In this document: piece by piece, positions 8,997-16,016 of the stretch | Numbering within the stretch: the stretch's first letter is position 1 | How the letters are laid out: each line of letters opens with the position of its first letter | Assembly (NCBI GenBank): GCA_013141115.1 | Contig: JABFRP010000002.1 | Location: forward strand, 2,282,647 to 2,346,646 | DNA from: Ferruginibacter sp. | Lineage (GTDB): Bacteria; Bacteroidota; Bacteroidia; Chitinophagales; Chitinophagaceae | Direction of reading: 5' to 3' | DNA length: 64,000 nucleotides | The notes under the pieces: generated by a model | What the model was told of the DNA's origin: nothing | The model's database searches: none | Seen by the model: the letters and a program-made list of their open reading frames with translations, nothing else | Position numbers and translations under genes: made by a program

Positions 8997-9533
8997 ATGA
9001 ATGACCAGGCTATTATAGAAGGGTTGATACAAAATAACAATGCGGCATACAGCTACATGTATAAAGTATATTACCCGGTAACAGAAAGATTTATTTTGCA
9101 AAATAGCGGTACTGAAGAAGATGCAAAAGATATTTTTCAGGAAACAATACTCATATTGCATGGTAAAGCTGAAAAAGAAAATCTGTTTTTAACTTGCAGC
9201 CTCAAAACATATATTTATTCCATAAGCCGCAATCTTTGGCTAAAAGAGTTAAGGAACAAAGGAAAATTGAATAATAATAATGCCATAGGTGAACTTGATG
9301 AATCAGCAGAGGAAAAAATAATTAACCGGGAAACAAAGCAGCATCTTTTTCAAAAACTAGGGAGGGCTTTTTATAAAATGACAGGCCATTGCAAAACCTT
9401 ACTCATTTCAATGTTTGTTAAAAATAAAAGCATAGCAGTAATTGCAGATGAAAGGGGTTACAAAAATATTCATACAGCTCAAAATCAAAAATACAAATGC
9501 CTTGAGCAGGCCAGAAAAGAGTTTAAAAAATAA
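8997..9533 (+). CDS. ECF-type RNA polymerase sigma factor, orphan
   Basis: The 178-residue protein has a sigma-70 region 2 (residues about 18-80, with the helix GTEEDAKDIFQETI) and a C-terminal region 4 helix-turn-helix (about 115-170, KSIAVIADERGY). It should direct RNA polymerase to a small regulon. No anti-sigma gene is adjacent: upstream is purQ (1 bp gap) and downstream are a small secreted Cys/His-rich protein and a DsbD pair, which are candidate targets (inference). Region 4 is somewhat divergent, but the family call is sound. Confidence 0.85.
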   Translation: MNDQAIIEGLIQNNNAAYSYMYKVYYPVTERFILQNSGTEEDAKDIFQETILILHGKAEKENLFLTCSLKTYIYSISRNLWLKELRNKGKLNNNNAIGELDESAEEKIINRETKQHLFQKLGRAFYKMTGHCKTLLISMFVKNKSIAVIADERGYKNIHTAQNQKYKCLEQARKEFKK

Positions 9534-9596
9534 TTTTTATTCAATTGGGTGATGCCGGTGTAAAATGTGGAATAAAGGGTATAAAAATTATTTATT

Positions 9597-9812
9597 ATGA
9601 AAAAAACAACGTTCTTCCTCCTGCTAAGTTTATTTACAGCGGGAGCTTTTGCCTCAGGTAATTTTGAAGGCAATCAAAAGAAAAAGAAAAAAGCCAAAAC
9701 AGCAATGAAGGCACATGTTTGTACTAATGCTTGTAAAAGCGGAACACACATGTATTTGCATGGCGAAAAAGGGCATACTTGCGGAGAGGCTTGCATGAAG
9801 CCTAAAATGTAA
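9597..9812 (+). CDS. Small secreted Cys/His-rich protein, possible metal binder
   Basis: This 71-residue protein has a signal peptide (residues 1-19, ending AFAS), a Lys-rich linker, and a C-terminal half with four Cys, four His and a repeated C-x3-C arrangement (HVCTNAC and HTCGEAC). Similar small His/Cys peptides occur in other Bacteroidota near thiol-redox or copper genes, so metal binding in the periplasm is plausible but unproven. It lies 63 bp after the ECF sigma gene and before the DsbD-like pair, from which it is separated by a hairpin. Confidence 0.6.
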   Translation: MKKTTFFLLLSLFTAGAFASGNFEGNQKKKKKAKTAMKAHVCTNACKSGTHMYLHGEKGHTCGEACMKPKM

Positions 9813-9820
9813 ATGAATTG

Positions 9821-9860
9821 CCCGGCAAATACCTGCCCAAAGTGTATGGTTTTTGCCGGG
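9821..9860 (+). terminator. Stem-loop after the small Cys/His protein
   Basis: A 13 bp stem with one mismatch (CCCGGCAAATACC at 9821-9833 paired with 9848-9860) encloses a 14-base loop 9 bp after the stop codon. It is followed by an AT-rich but not purely T-rich tail, so it may be a terminator or a processing hairpin separating the small gene from the DsbD operon. Confidence 0.55.
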
Positions 9861-9890
9861 TATTTAACAATTTAAATTAAATAAGCACGC

Positions 9891-9898
9891 TAACTTTG
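9891..9898 (+). promoter_or_regulatory. Promoter -7 element for the DsbD-like operon
   Basis: TAACTTTG matches TAnnTTTG exactly and lies 25 bp before the ATG at 9924, giving a leader of roughly 18-20 bases. A clean -33 TTTG is not visible. Position directly after the stem-loop at 9821-9860 supports a separate transcription unit. Confidence 0.55.
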
Positions 9899-9923
9899 TG
9901 TAGTAAAATAAAATTAAGATAAG

Positions 9924-10367
9924 ATGAAAAAACTTGGTTTAGGGTTGCTGTTAATTTTCTTTGCCTTGGTAGCAGATGCACAAAAAATTACCTGGACCTA
10001 CTCTGCAAAAAAAATAGCCGGAGATAAGTATGAATTGCATTTAATTGCAAATCCCCCGGTAGGCTGGCATATCTATTCTCAAACCACACCAGACGGCGGG
10101 CCGGTACCCACAACATTTACATTTAATAAAAATGCACTGGTAACTGTAACAGGTACAGTTAAAGAAAAAGGAAAGCTGGTAACTTACTACGATAAAAATT
10201 TTAAAGTAAACGTAAAGTATTTTGAAGGCAAGGTTGATTTTGTGCAAGTGGTTACCATAAAAGGCAAAATAAAAACTAATGTAAGTGGCGAGATTGAATC
10301 GATGATTTGCAACGACAGAACCTGCATGCCACCTACTTCCGAAAAATTTAATATTGCATTAAATTGA
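9924..10367 (+). CDS. Secreted DsbD alpha-domain-like protein
   Basis: The 147-residue protein has a signal peptide (residues 1-19, ending ADA) and then a single immunoglobulin-like domain resembling the N-terminal (alpha) domain of DsbD, including PPVGWHIYSQTTPDGGP and a C-terminal Cys pair (MICNDRTCMPP). In DsbD this domain passes electrons to periplasmic partners. It lies 17 bp upstream of a full-length DsbD-like gene and is probably its soluble redox partner or substrate carrier. The related Ig-like domain at the N-terminus of the next protein suggests an ancient duplication. Confidence 0.8.
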   Translation: MKKLGLGLLLIFFALVADAQKITWTYSAKKIAGDKYELHLIANPPVGWHIYSQTTPDGGPVPTTFTFNKNALVTVTGTVKEKGKLVTYYDKNFKVNVKYFEGKVDFVQVVTIKGKIKTNVSGEIESMICNDRTCMPPTSEKFNIALN

Positions 10368-10384
10368 AAAGTTAATTATAAAAA

Positions 10385-12403
10385 ATGATGAAGTATAAGC
10401 TGCTGCTTGTTGTAAATTTATTTTTTTTATCACTTTTTTCTTCTGCACAGGATACACAACCTGTGCAGTTTAGTTTTGATAAAGCTAAAACTGCCGCCGG
10501 GGAATTTGAATTGAAAATAAAAGCGAAACCTGCAGCCGGTATCCAACTTTTCTCTACTCAAAAAATTTCGGAAGATTTACCTGTAAATACCATTATCAAT
10601 TTTGATACTGCTGCAAAAATATTTTTACGGGATAGTATAAAAGAATCTGGCACATTAAAAACTACTGTGGATGCTACATTGAATAATGCCACTATAAAAT
10701 ATTTTACAGATTCGGTTGAATGGGTACAAAAAATAAAATTGAATAAAGGTGATAGCACCCGAATCATCGGCAGCATAAATTATTATTATAAAAAGGGAGA
10801 AAGTATTGAATCGGGTGAGCAGCGCATCTCCATGCAATTTCAATATAATGCAGATGATACGGCAGCCATTGCTGATGTTGGAAACAGCAGCATACAATCA
10901 AAATCTTTATGGGGGTTATTGCTTGCGGGTATTGCGGCAGGCTTGATTGGTTTTTTAACACCTTGCGTATATGCATTGGTACCAATTACAGTAAGCTTTT
11001 TCACAAAACGTAGTAAAACAAAATCACAGGGTAAAGTCAATGCTTTATTCTACTCTTTATGTATCATACTTATTTACACATTGGTAGGCGCTCTGGTGGC
11101 AACAGTACTGCCTAAAAATGCTTTGAATAATTTATCTACCAACTGGATATTTAATATTTTTCTTTTCGTACTCTTCATCATTTTCGGTATTTCTTTTTTA
11201 GGCGCTTTCGAAATTAATTTGCCTTCATCATGGTCAAATAAAATTGATAGTAAAGCGGGCATTGGAAGCTACTCTGGTATTTTCTTTATGGCATTAACAT
11301 TGGTTGTAGTATCATTCAGTTGCACCGGAAATTTTGTAGCTTCTTTACTAGGCCTTTCCACTGCCGCAGGTAAACTGGCGCCCATTATTGGTATGCTTGG
11401 CTTTGGTTTGGGATTAGCTTTGCCATTTGCAGTGTTTGCATTTTTTCCGGCTTTGTTAAGTGGTTTAGGTAAAAGTGGCGGTTGGCAAAATGCTTTAAAA
11501 GTAGTGTTAGGTTTTTTAGAACTGGCATTAGCGTTAAAGTTTTTAAGTAATGCCGATCTAGATAAAGGCTGGAGAATTTTAGACAGGGAAGTGTTTATTG
11601 TTTTGTGGGTGGTAATTTTTGTGTTAATGGGAATTTACCTGTTAGGCAAAATTAAATTTAAGCATGATAGCGAATCTGCAAAAAATGATTTTGGGGTACC
11701 GTATGTTTCTGTATCAAGATTAATACTTGCCATTGCCTCATTATCTTTTGCATTGTATTTAATTCCGGGGCTTTGGGGAGCACCACTTAAAGCAGTATCA
11801 GCATTTGTGCCGCCAATGGGTACGCAGGATTTTATTGCTAACGGAGGAGGCGGAAGTAATGTAATTGCTGATAAGCAAAATAATAGCGCAGTGGCCTCAC
11901 CTCAAAAATATATTACTAAATTAAAAAAGTATGAGCCACTTGCTGCAATAAATAATAACCTTACTATTTACTATGATTATGCTGAAGCACTGGCAGCAGC
12001 TAAAATTTTAAAAAAGCCCGTGATGCTGGATTTTACAGGTATACAATGTGTGAATTGCAGAGAGTTTGAATCTAAAATATGGATTGATAATGGTGTGGGA
12101 CAGAGAATGAAAAATGATTTTATTATAGCTTCTTTATTTTGCGATTACAATGAGGAATTACCTGATAATGAAAAACGATTTTCTAAATTATTGAATACCA
12201 CTATTGAAACTGTTGGAGACAAAAATGAAGATCTGCAGGCAGAATTGATACAGGCAAGTGGTCAACCCAATTATGTTTTTGTTGATGGGGATGGAAAGCT
12301 TTTAGTACAGGGTGGTTATGGTTACGATGCAACTAAAGGCCCCAAAGAATTCATTGCTCATCTGGACAAAGTGAAAGAGGAGTTTAAAAAACGATTTCCG
12401 TAA
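10385..12403 (+). CDS. dsbD: Thiol:disulfide interchange protein, DsbD family
   Basis: The product carries reducing power from cytoplasmic thioredoxin across the inner membrane to the periplasm. The 672-residue protein shows a signal peptide (1-21), an N-terminal Ig-like region (about 25-160), a membrane domain with about eight helices (175-480) containing the conserved Cys194 (TPCVYALVP) and Cys313 (FSCTGNF), and a C-terminal thioredoxin-like domain with Cys555/Cys558 in the motif CVNC. The N-terminal region lacks the obvious Cys pair seen in the small protein upstream, which may supply that function in trans (inference). It ends 10 bp from the convergent GMC small-subunit gene with no terminator between. 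Confidence 0.92.
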   Translation: MMKYKLLLVVNLFFLSLFSSAQDTQPVQFSFDKAKTAAGEFELKIKAKPAAGIQLFSTQKISEDLPVNTIINFDTAAKIFLRDSIKESGTLKTTVDATLNNATIKYFTDSVEWVQKIKLNKGDSTRIIGSINYYYKKGESIESGEQRISMQFQYNADDTAAIADVGNSSIQSKSLWGLLLAGIAAGLIGFLTPCVYALVPITVSFFTKRSKTKSQGKVNALFYSLCIILIYTLVGALVATVLPKNALNNLSTNWIFNIFLFVLFIIFGISFLGAFEINLPSSWSNKIDSKAGIGSYSGIFFMALTLVVVSFSCTGNFVASLLGLSTAAGKLAPIIGMLGFGLGLALPFAVFAFFPALLSGLGKSGGWQNALKVVLGFLELALALKFLSNADLDKGWRILDREVFIVLWVVIFVLMGIYLLGKIKFKHDSESAKNDFGVPYVSVSRLILAIASLSFALYLIPGLWGAPLKAVSAFVPPMGTQDFIANGGGGSNVIADKQNNSAVASPQKYITKLKKYEPLAAINNNLTIYYDYAEALAAAKILKKPVMLDFTGIQCVNCREFESKIWIDNGVGQRMKNDFIIASLFCDYNEELPDNEKRFSKLLNTTIETVGDKNEDLQAELIQASGQPNYVFVDGDGKLLVQGGYGYDATKGPKEFIAHLDKVKEEFKKRFP

Positions 12404-12413
12404 AAAGAAAAAA

Positions 12414-13079
12414 TTACTTCTTATCAAAACTTACACACTCCTTCAATTCCTTTTCGGTATAAGATTGGTTGTATTGCTTTAATACTTCATCAGGTACACC
12501 ATTCCATTGGGTAGGCGTATTACCTGCATAACCAATATCTTTTACTCCAATTTCAGAAGTATAAAAACCAGTTGCAGTAAGGTTACGCATCAGTTTAAAA
12601 AATTCCACACCTTGGCTCATTTCTGGTTTTGCTTTTTTGGGATAGGCAATCATATCTACCATTTCAATTTGCTGTTGCTGGCTGCAATTTTTAAAGGCTT
12701 TTTCAAAACGGGTAAGGCATTGCATATCCAGCCAGCGTAAGCCGCCTCTTAGGGGCAGCTGATGTTTGGGCATATCTTTTACAATAAACTCAATAAAGTC
12801 GGGTACTTTAGCATCACTGGCACTGCCGCTAACCGCATCTTTGGGTATAATGATATCTCCCAAAATAGTAATCGTAGCCATCTCTTCCGCAGTAAAGAAT
12901 TTATCCTGTGCCAAAAGTGATCTTTCGTACTTCAATTCATCCGGGTTACGGTCCAGGTTGAATGTAGGTTCTGCAGCTACTGGTTCAGTTTTTTTATCTT
13001 TTGGCGTACAACCATCTATTACAACTGGTGCTGCAAATGCACCGGTAGCCAGGAGTTTTAATGATTTTCTTCTGTCCAT
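12414..13079 (-). CDS. Gluconate 2-dehydrogenase subunit 3-like protein, Tat-type leader
   Basis: The 221-residue protein starts with a twin-arginine-like leader (DRRKSLKLLATGAFAA). This leader also ends at a Cys (IDGC, residue 24), so a lipoprotein is possible. The rest matches the small (gamma) subunit family of FAD-dependent sugar/gluconate dehydrogenases (FTAEEMATITILGDIIIP, residues about 62-79). In characterised three-subunit dehydrogenases the small subunit carries the Tat signal and brings the folded catalytic subunit across the membrane. The catalytic GMC partner is encoded just upstream on the same strand, 85 bp away across an inverted repeat. Confidence 0.88.
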   Translation of the reverse strand: MDRRKSLKLLATGAFAAPVVIDGCTPKDKKTEPVAAEPTFNLDRNPDELKYERSLLAQDKFFTAEEMATITILGDIIIPKDAVSGSASDAKVPDFIEFIVKDMPKHQLPLRGGLRWLDMQCLTRFEKAFKNCSQQQQIEMVDMIAYPKKAKPEMSQGVEFFKLMRNLTATGFYTSEIGVKDIGYAGNTPTQWNGVPDEVLKQYNQSYTEKELKECVSFDKK

Positions 13080-13093
13080 ATTATTTTAATTTT

Positions 13094-13160
13094 CACGCAA
13101 AGAAAAAAGGAGCAAAGCCGCAAAGTTCTTTGCTTTTTTGTCTCTTGGCAGCTTTGCGTG
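13094..13160. repeat. Intergenic inverted repeat built from GCAAAG units
   Basis: CACGCAAAG at 13094-13102 pairs perfectly with CTTTGCGTG at 13152-13160. An inner pair, AGCAAAG (13111-13117) with CTTTGCT (about 13128-13134), gives a nested hairpin. The unit GCAAAG occurs four times in this stretch counting both strands. It fills the space between the GMC gene and its small-subunit gene and may act as an attenuator or mRNA stabiliser, or be a dispersed genomic repeat. Confidence 0.65.
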
Positions 13161-13164
13161 GAGT

Positions 13165-14913
13165 TTACAAATTATTTTTCTTCATCTCATCAATAATATA
13201 TTCCGATGCCCTCATGCTTAATGCTAAAATCGTCCAGGTAATATTTTTATCTGCCTGGCTTACAAACTGGCCACCATCTACACAAAATAAATTTTTACAA
13301 TCATGCGCCTGGCTGTGTTTATTTAATACCGATCTTTTTGGATCATTCCCCATCCTTACGGTTCCACCTTCATGAATAATTTCGCCCGGCTTGGTAAGGC
13401 CCCAATTATTTTTTTCATCGTCACCACCACCCGAAGTAATTACAGCACCCATATTATGCATAATTTCTTTAAATGTTTCCTTCATGTGCTTAGCCTGTTT
13501 AATTTCATGGTCGGTCCATTTTACATTAAACTTTAAAACCGGAATACCATATTTATCAACCGTGGTGGGGTCAATAGCACAATAATTACTTTCTAAAGGA
13601 ATGGCTTCGCCACGGCCGGCCATACCCACACCGGCACCATAAAAATACCGGTAATCTTCTTTTAACGAGGTGCCATAGCCGCCGGCTTCTTTTTGTTTTC
13701 CATTAACTACATATTTACCATTCAGGTTTTCTACATTAAAACCAAAACCATAAGCAGGCTGGCTTTGCCCACCCCAATATTCGATATGATAACCCCTTGG
13801 GAAATCTAATTTTTTATTATCCAGCCACCATGGCGAATACACATGCATACCACCCACACCATCTTCATTGTATCTTTTACGGCCAAATAATTGCGGCAGC
13901 ACTCCCGATACTGATGCACCAGTGGAATCATGTAGATACTTACCCACCACATTACTGCTGTTAGCCAAACCATTTGGGTGGCGTTGCGATTTGGAATTGA
14001 GTAACAATCTTGCACTTTCGCAGGCACTGGCAGCCAATATCACTACTTTACCACTTACCTGGTATTCCATCATATCATCTTTTAAAACGTAGGAAACACC
14101 AGTAGCTAGTCCTTCTTTATTGGTCAACACTTCTCTTGCCATGGCATTGGCCACCACATCAACATTACCGGTTTTTATTGCCGGGTAAATCAACACATTG
14201 GTAGAGGAAAAATCAGCTTTTGCCATGCTGCAATTTCTGCTGCACTGGCCGCAGAAAAAGCAGGCTTTTCTATCGGCATCATTTTCTATATTTTTTGTAA
14301 GAATAGAAAGGCGTGATGGAATTACCCTTACACCTGATTGGATAGCCGCATTTTTTATAAACAGTTCATGCAATCTTGGTTTTGGGGGAGGAAGAAAAAA
14401 ACCATCAGGGTCGTTATCCAATCCTTCATTGGTACCAAACACACCAATCATTTTATCAACTTTATCGTAAAAGGGTTTGATGTCCTCATAGCCAATAGGC
14501 CAGTCATCACCCAGGCCATCAATACTTTTTCTTTTAAAATCTTTAGGTCCAAACCGAAGAGAAATTCTTCCCCAATGATTGGTACGGCCGCCTAACATTC
14601 TTGCCCGCCACCACATCCAATCGGTGCCGGCTTCTTTGGTAAAGGGTTCGCCTTCTACTGTCCATCCACCATAGCAGGCATCAAAATCTCCGAATGGCCG
14701 CAGTGCAGTACTGGCACCACGCCTTGGGCTATCCCAGGGTTTTTTTAATTGGGTAATATTTTTTTGAGGATCGTACATGTAGCCAGCCTCAATAATGCAT
14801 ACTTTAAACCCTGCTTTGGCTAAGGTGTAAGCTGCCATGCCACCACCGGCACCAGAACCTACAATTACTACATCGTATTGCTTGGCTTGTTTTTTAATTT
14901 GCAGATCTCCCAT
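13165..14913 (-). CDS. GMC family FAD-dependent oxidoreductase (sugar dehydrogenase-like catalytic subunit)
   Basis: This 582-residue flavoenzyme has the FAD Rossmann motif GSGAGG at 19-24 with Glu42, the GMC segment RMLGGRTNHWGR (105-116) and the C-terminal HEGGTVRMG and VDGGQF motifs. Cys218, Cys221, Cys224 and Cys228 form CxxCxxCxxxC. The 6 and 4 residue spacing of Cys218-224-228 matches, as I recall it, the ligands of the [3Fe-4S] cluster in bacterial FAD-dependent glucose dehydrogenase. It has no signal peptide, as expected if it is exported together with the Tat-type small subunit encoded downstream. It oxidises a sugar or polyol of unknown identity. No cytochrome subunit is nearby, so the electron acceptor is open. 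Confidence 0.92.
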   Translation of the reverse strand: MGDLQIKKQAKQYDVVIVGSGAGGGMAAYTLAKAGFKVCIIEAGYMYDPQKNITQLKKPWDSPRRGASTALRPFGDFDACYGGWTVEGEPFTKEAGTDWMWWRARMLGGRTNHWGRISLRFGPKDFKRKSIDGLGDDWPIGYEDIKPFYDKVDKMIGVFGTNEGLDNDPDGFFLPPPKPRLHELFIKNAAIQSGVRVIPSRLSILTKNIENDADRKACFFCGQCSRNCSMAKADFSSTNVLIYPAIKTGNVDVVANAMAREVLTNKEGLATGVSYVLKDDMMEYQVSGKVVILAASACESARLLLNSKSQRHPNGLANSSNVVGKYLHDSTGASVSGVLPQLFGRKRYNEDGVGGMHVYSPWWLDNKKLDFPRGYHIEYWGGQSQPAYGFGFNVENLNGKYVVNGKQKEAGGYGTSLKEDYRYFYGAGVGMAGRGEAIPLESNYCAIDPTTVDKYGIPVLKFNVKWTDHEIKQAKHMKETFKEIMHNMGAVITSGGGDDEKNNWGLTKPGEIIHEGGTVRMGNDPKRSVLNKHSQAHDCKNLFCVDGGQFVSQADKNITWTILALSMRASEYIIDEMKKNNL

Positions 14914-15027
14914 ACAGCAAAAATGTTTTTAATATTAAAACAAAAATTACAGCAATATTTTTTAATAAAACTGTTTTGAATAAAAAATTTGGAGATATTC
15001 TAATTTAAATTAAAACGCTTGTGCCAT

Positions 15028-15057
15028 AAAAAAACCCTTCAGCTATTGAAGGGTTTT
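15028..15057 (-). terminator. Rho-independent terminator after the ECF sigma gene
   Basis: An 11 bp perfect stem (15031-15041 with 15047-15057) and 5-base loop is followed, on the minus strand, by a run of seven T (A-run at 15028-15034). It lies 26 bp after the sigma gene stop and separates it from the GMC gene. Confidence 0.85.
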
Positions 15058-15082
15058 AATTTGTATTGGGGGTTACAAAACT

Positions 15083-15664
15083 TTATAAGGCAATTTGCTT
15101 TTCGGTCATCAACTTGCGCAGGTTAATTAAACCGTAACGCATGCGGCCTAAAGCGGTATTAATGCTGCATTTGGTAAGGTCAGCAATTTCTTTAAAGCTT
15201 AAATCGGCATAGTGGCGTAAAATAATTACCTCACGTTGGTCTTCAGGTAACATATCTACCATTTTCCTGATCCTTTCGTGGCTTTGGCCACTCATCATTT
15301 TGTGGTCGGCACCTGGCTCACTAAAGTTTAATACTTCAAAAATGTCTCTGTCGTCACTGGTTTTAATAGTTGGGCTGCGTTTTACTTTTCTAAAATGATC
15401 TACACACATATTGTGTGCAATACGCATTGCCCATGGTAAAAATTTTCCTTCATCGGTATAGCGGCCACCTTTTAAAGTGTCGATAATGCGGATGAATACG
15501 TCCTGGAAGATGTCCTCGGTAAGGTACTTGTCTTTAACCAGTAAATAAATGGAAGTGTAAATCTTGTCCTTGTAACGCATTACGATGGTTGCAAGAGCAT
15601 CAGCGTCGCCATCCATATACAAATGAATAAGCTGCTGGTCAGTTAAGTTGTTAAGGCATTTCAT
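15083..15664 (-). CDS. ECF-type RNA polymerase sigma factor
   Basis: The 193-residue protein has region 2 (about 10-90, with DKYLTEDIFQDVFIRIIDTL and the DNA-melting segment that follows) and region 4 (about 130-185, LPEDQREVIILRHYADLSFKEIADL). It is the general, well conserved Bacteroidota ECF type often found without an adjacent anti-sigma factor, as here. It is monocistronic, closed by its own terminator, with a 352 bp divergent gap to uvrA. Regulon unknown. Confidence 0.93.
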   Translation of the reverse strand: MKCLNNLTDQQLIHLYMDGDADALATIVMRYKDKIYTSIYLLVKDKYLTEDIFQDVFIRIIDTLKGGRYTDEGKFLPWAMRIAHNMCVDHFRKVKRSPTIKTSDDRDIFEVLNFSEPGADHKMMSGQSHERIRKMVDMLPEDQREVIILRHYADLSFKEIADLTKCSINTALGRMRYGLINLRKLMTEKQIAL

Positions 15665-16016
15665 AAACTTCTACAGTTTTGAGTGTTAGGACTTTAGTTA
15701 CAGGACCAAAAAATGGGAAAATTGCGTAGAAGTCTTTTAGATAGGCTTTGTCGGCTTTTCACTTTTTTGGATATTGGACTGTAAAAGTAATAGATGTTTG
15801 TAAAATATTACGAGTAAACACACTCGATTTTATAGGTTTTAATACTTAGTAAAACTACGTGTGGTTAAATCGTAATTTTATGAACTTTTTCCTGTAAATC
15901 CTGTTTCTCAGTTGTATAAAACTACAAATTGTTTTTTTACTCTGTTGCTTTCAATATAGCTTTAAGAAAATTTTCACATAGCTTACGCAGCACAGGCAAT
16001 ATATTTATTTTTGATT
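15665..16016. other. Divergent intergenic region between sigma factor and uvrA
   Basis: 352 bp of AT-rich DNA that must hold the promoters of both divergent genes. TATTTTTG at 16006-16013 fits TAnnTTTG but is only 3 bp from the uvrA ATG, too close for a normal leader. I see no clear operator repeat, small ORF or RNA gene. Confidence 0.5.

Noticed and set aside
16006..16013. TATTTTTG as the uvrA promoter with a leaderless transcript
   Set aside because: It fits TAnnTTTG, but it is only 3 bp from the ATG and no TTTG -33 element lies at the right spacing. AT-rich DNA produces such matches by chance.
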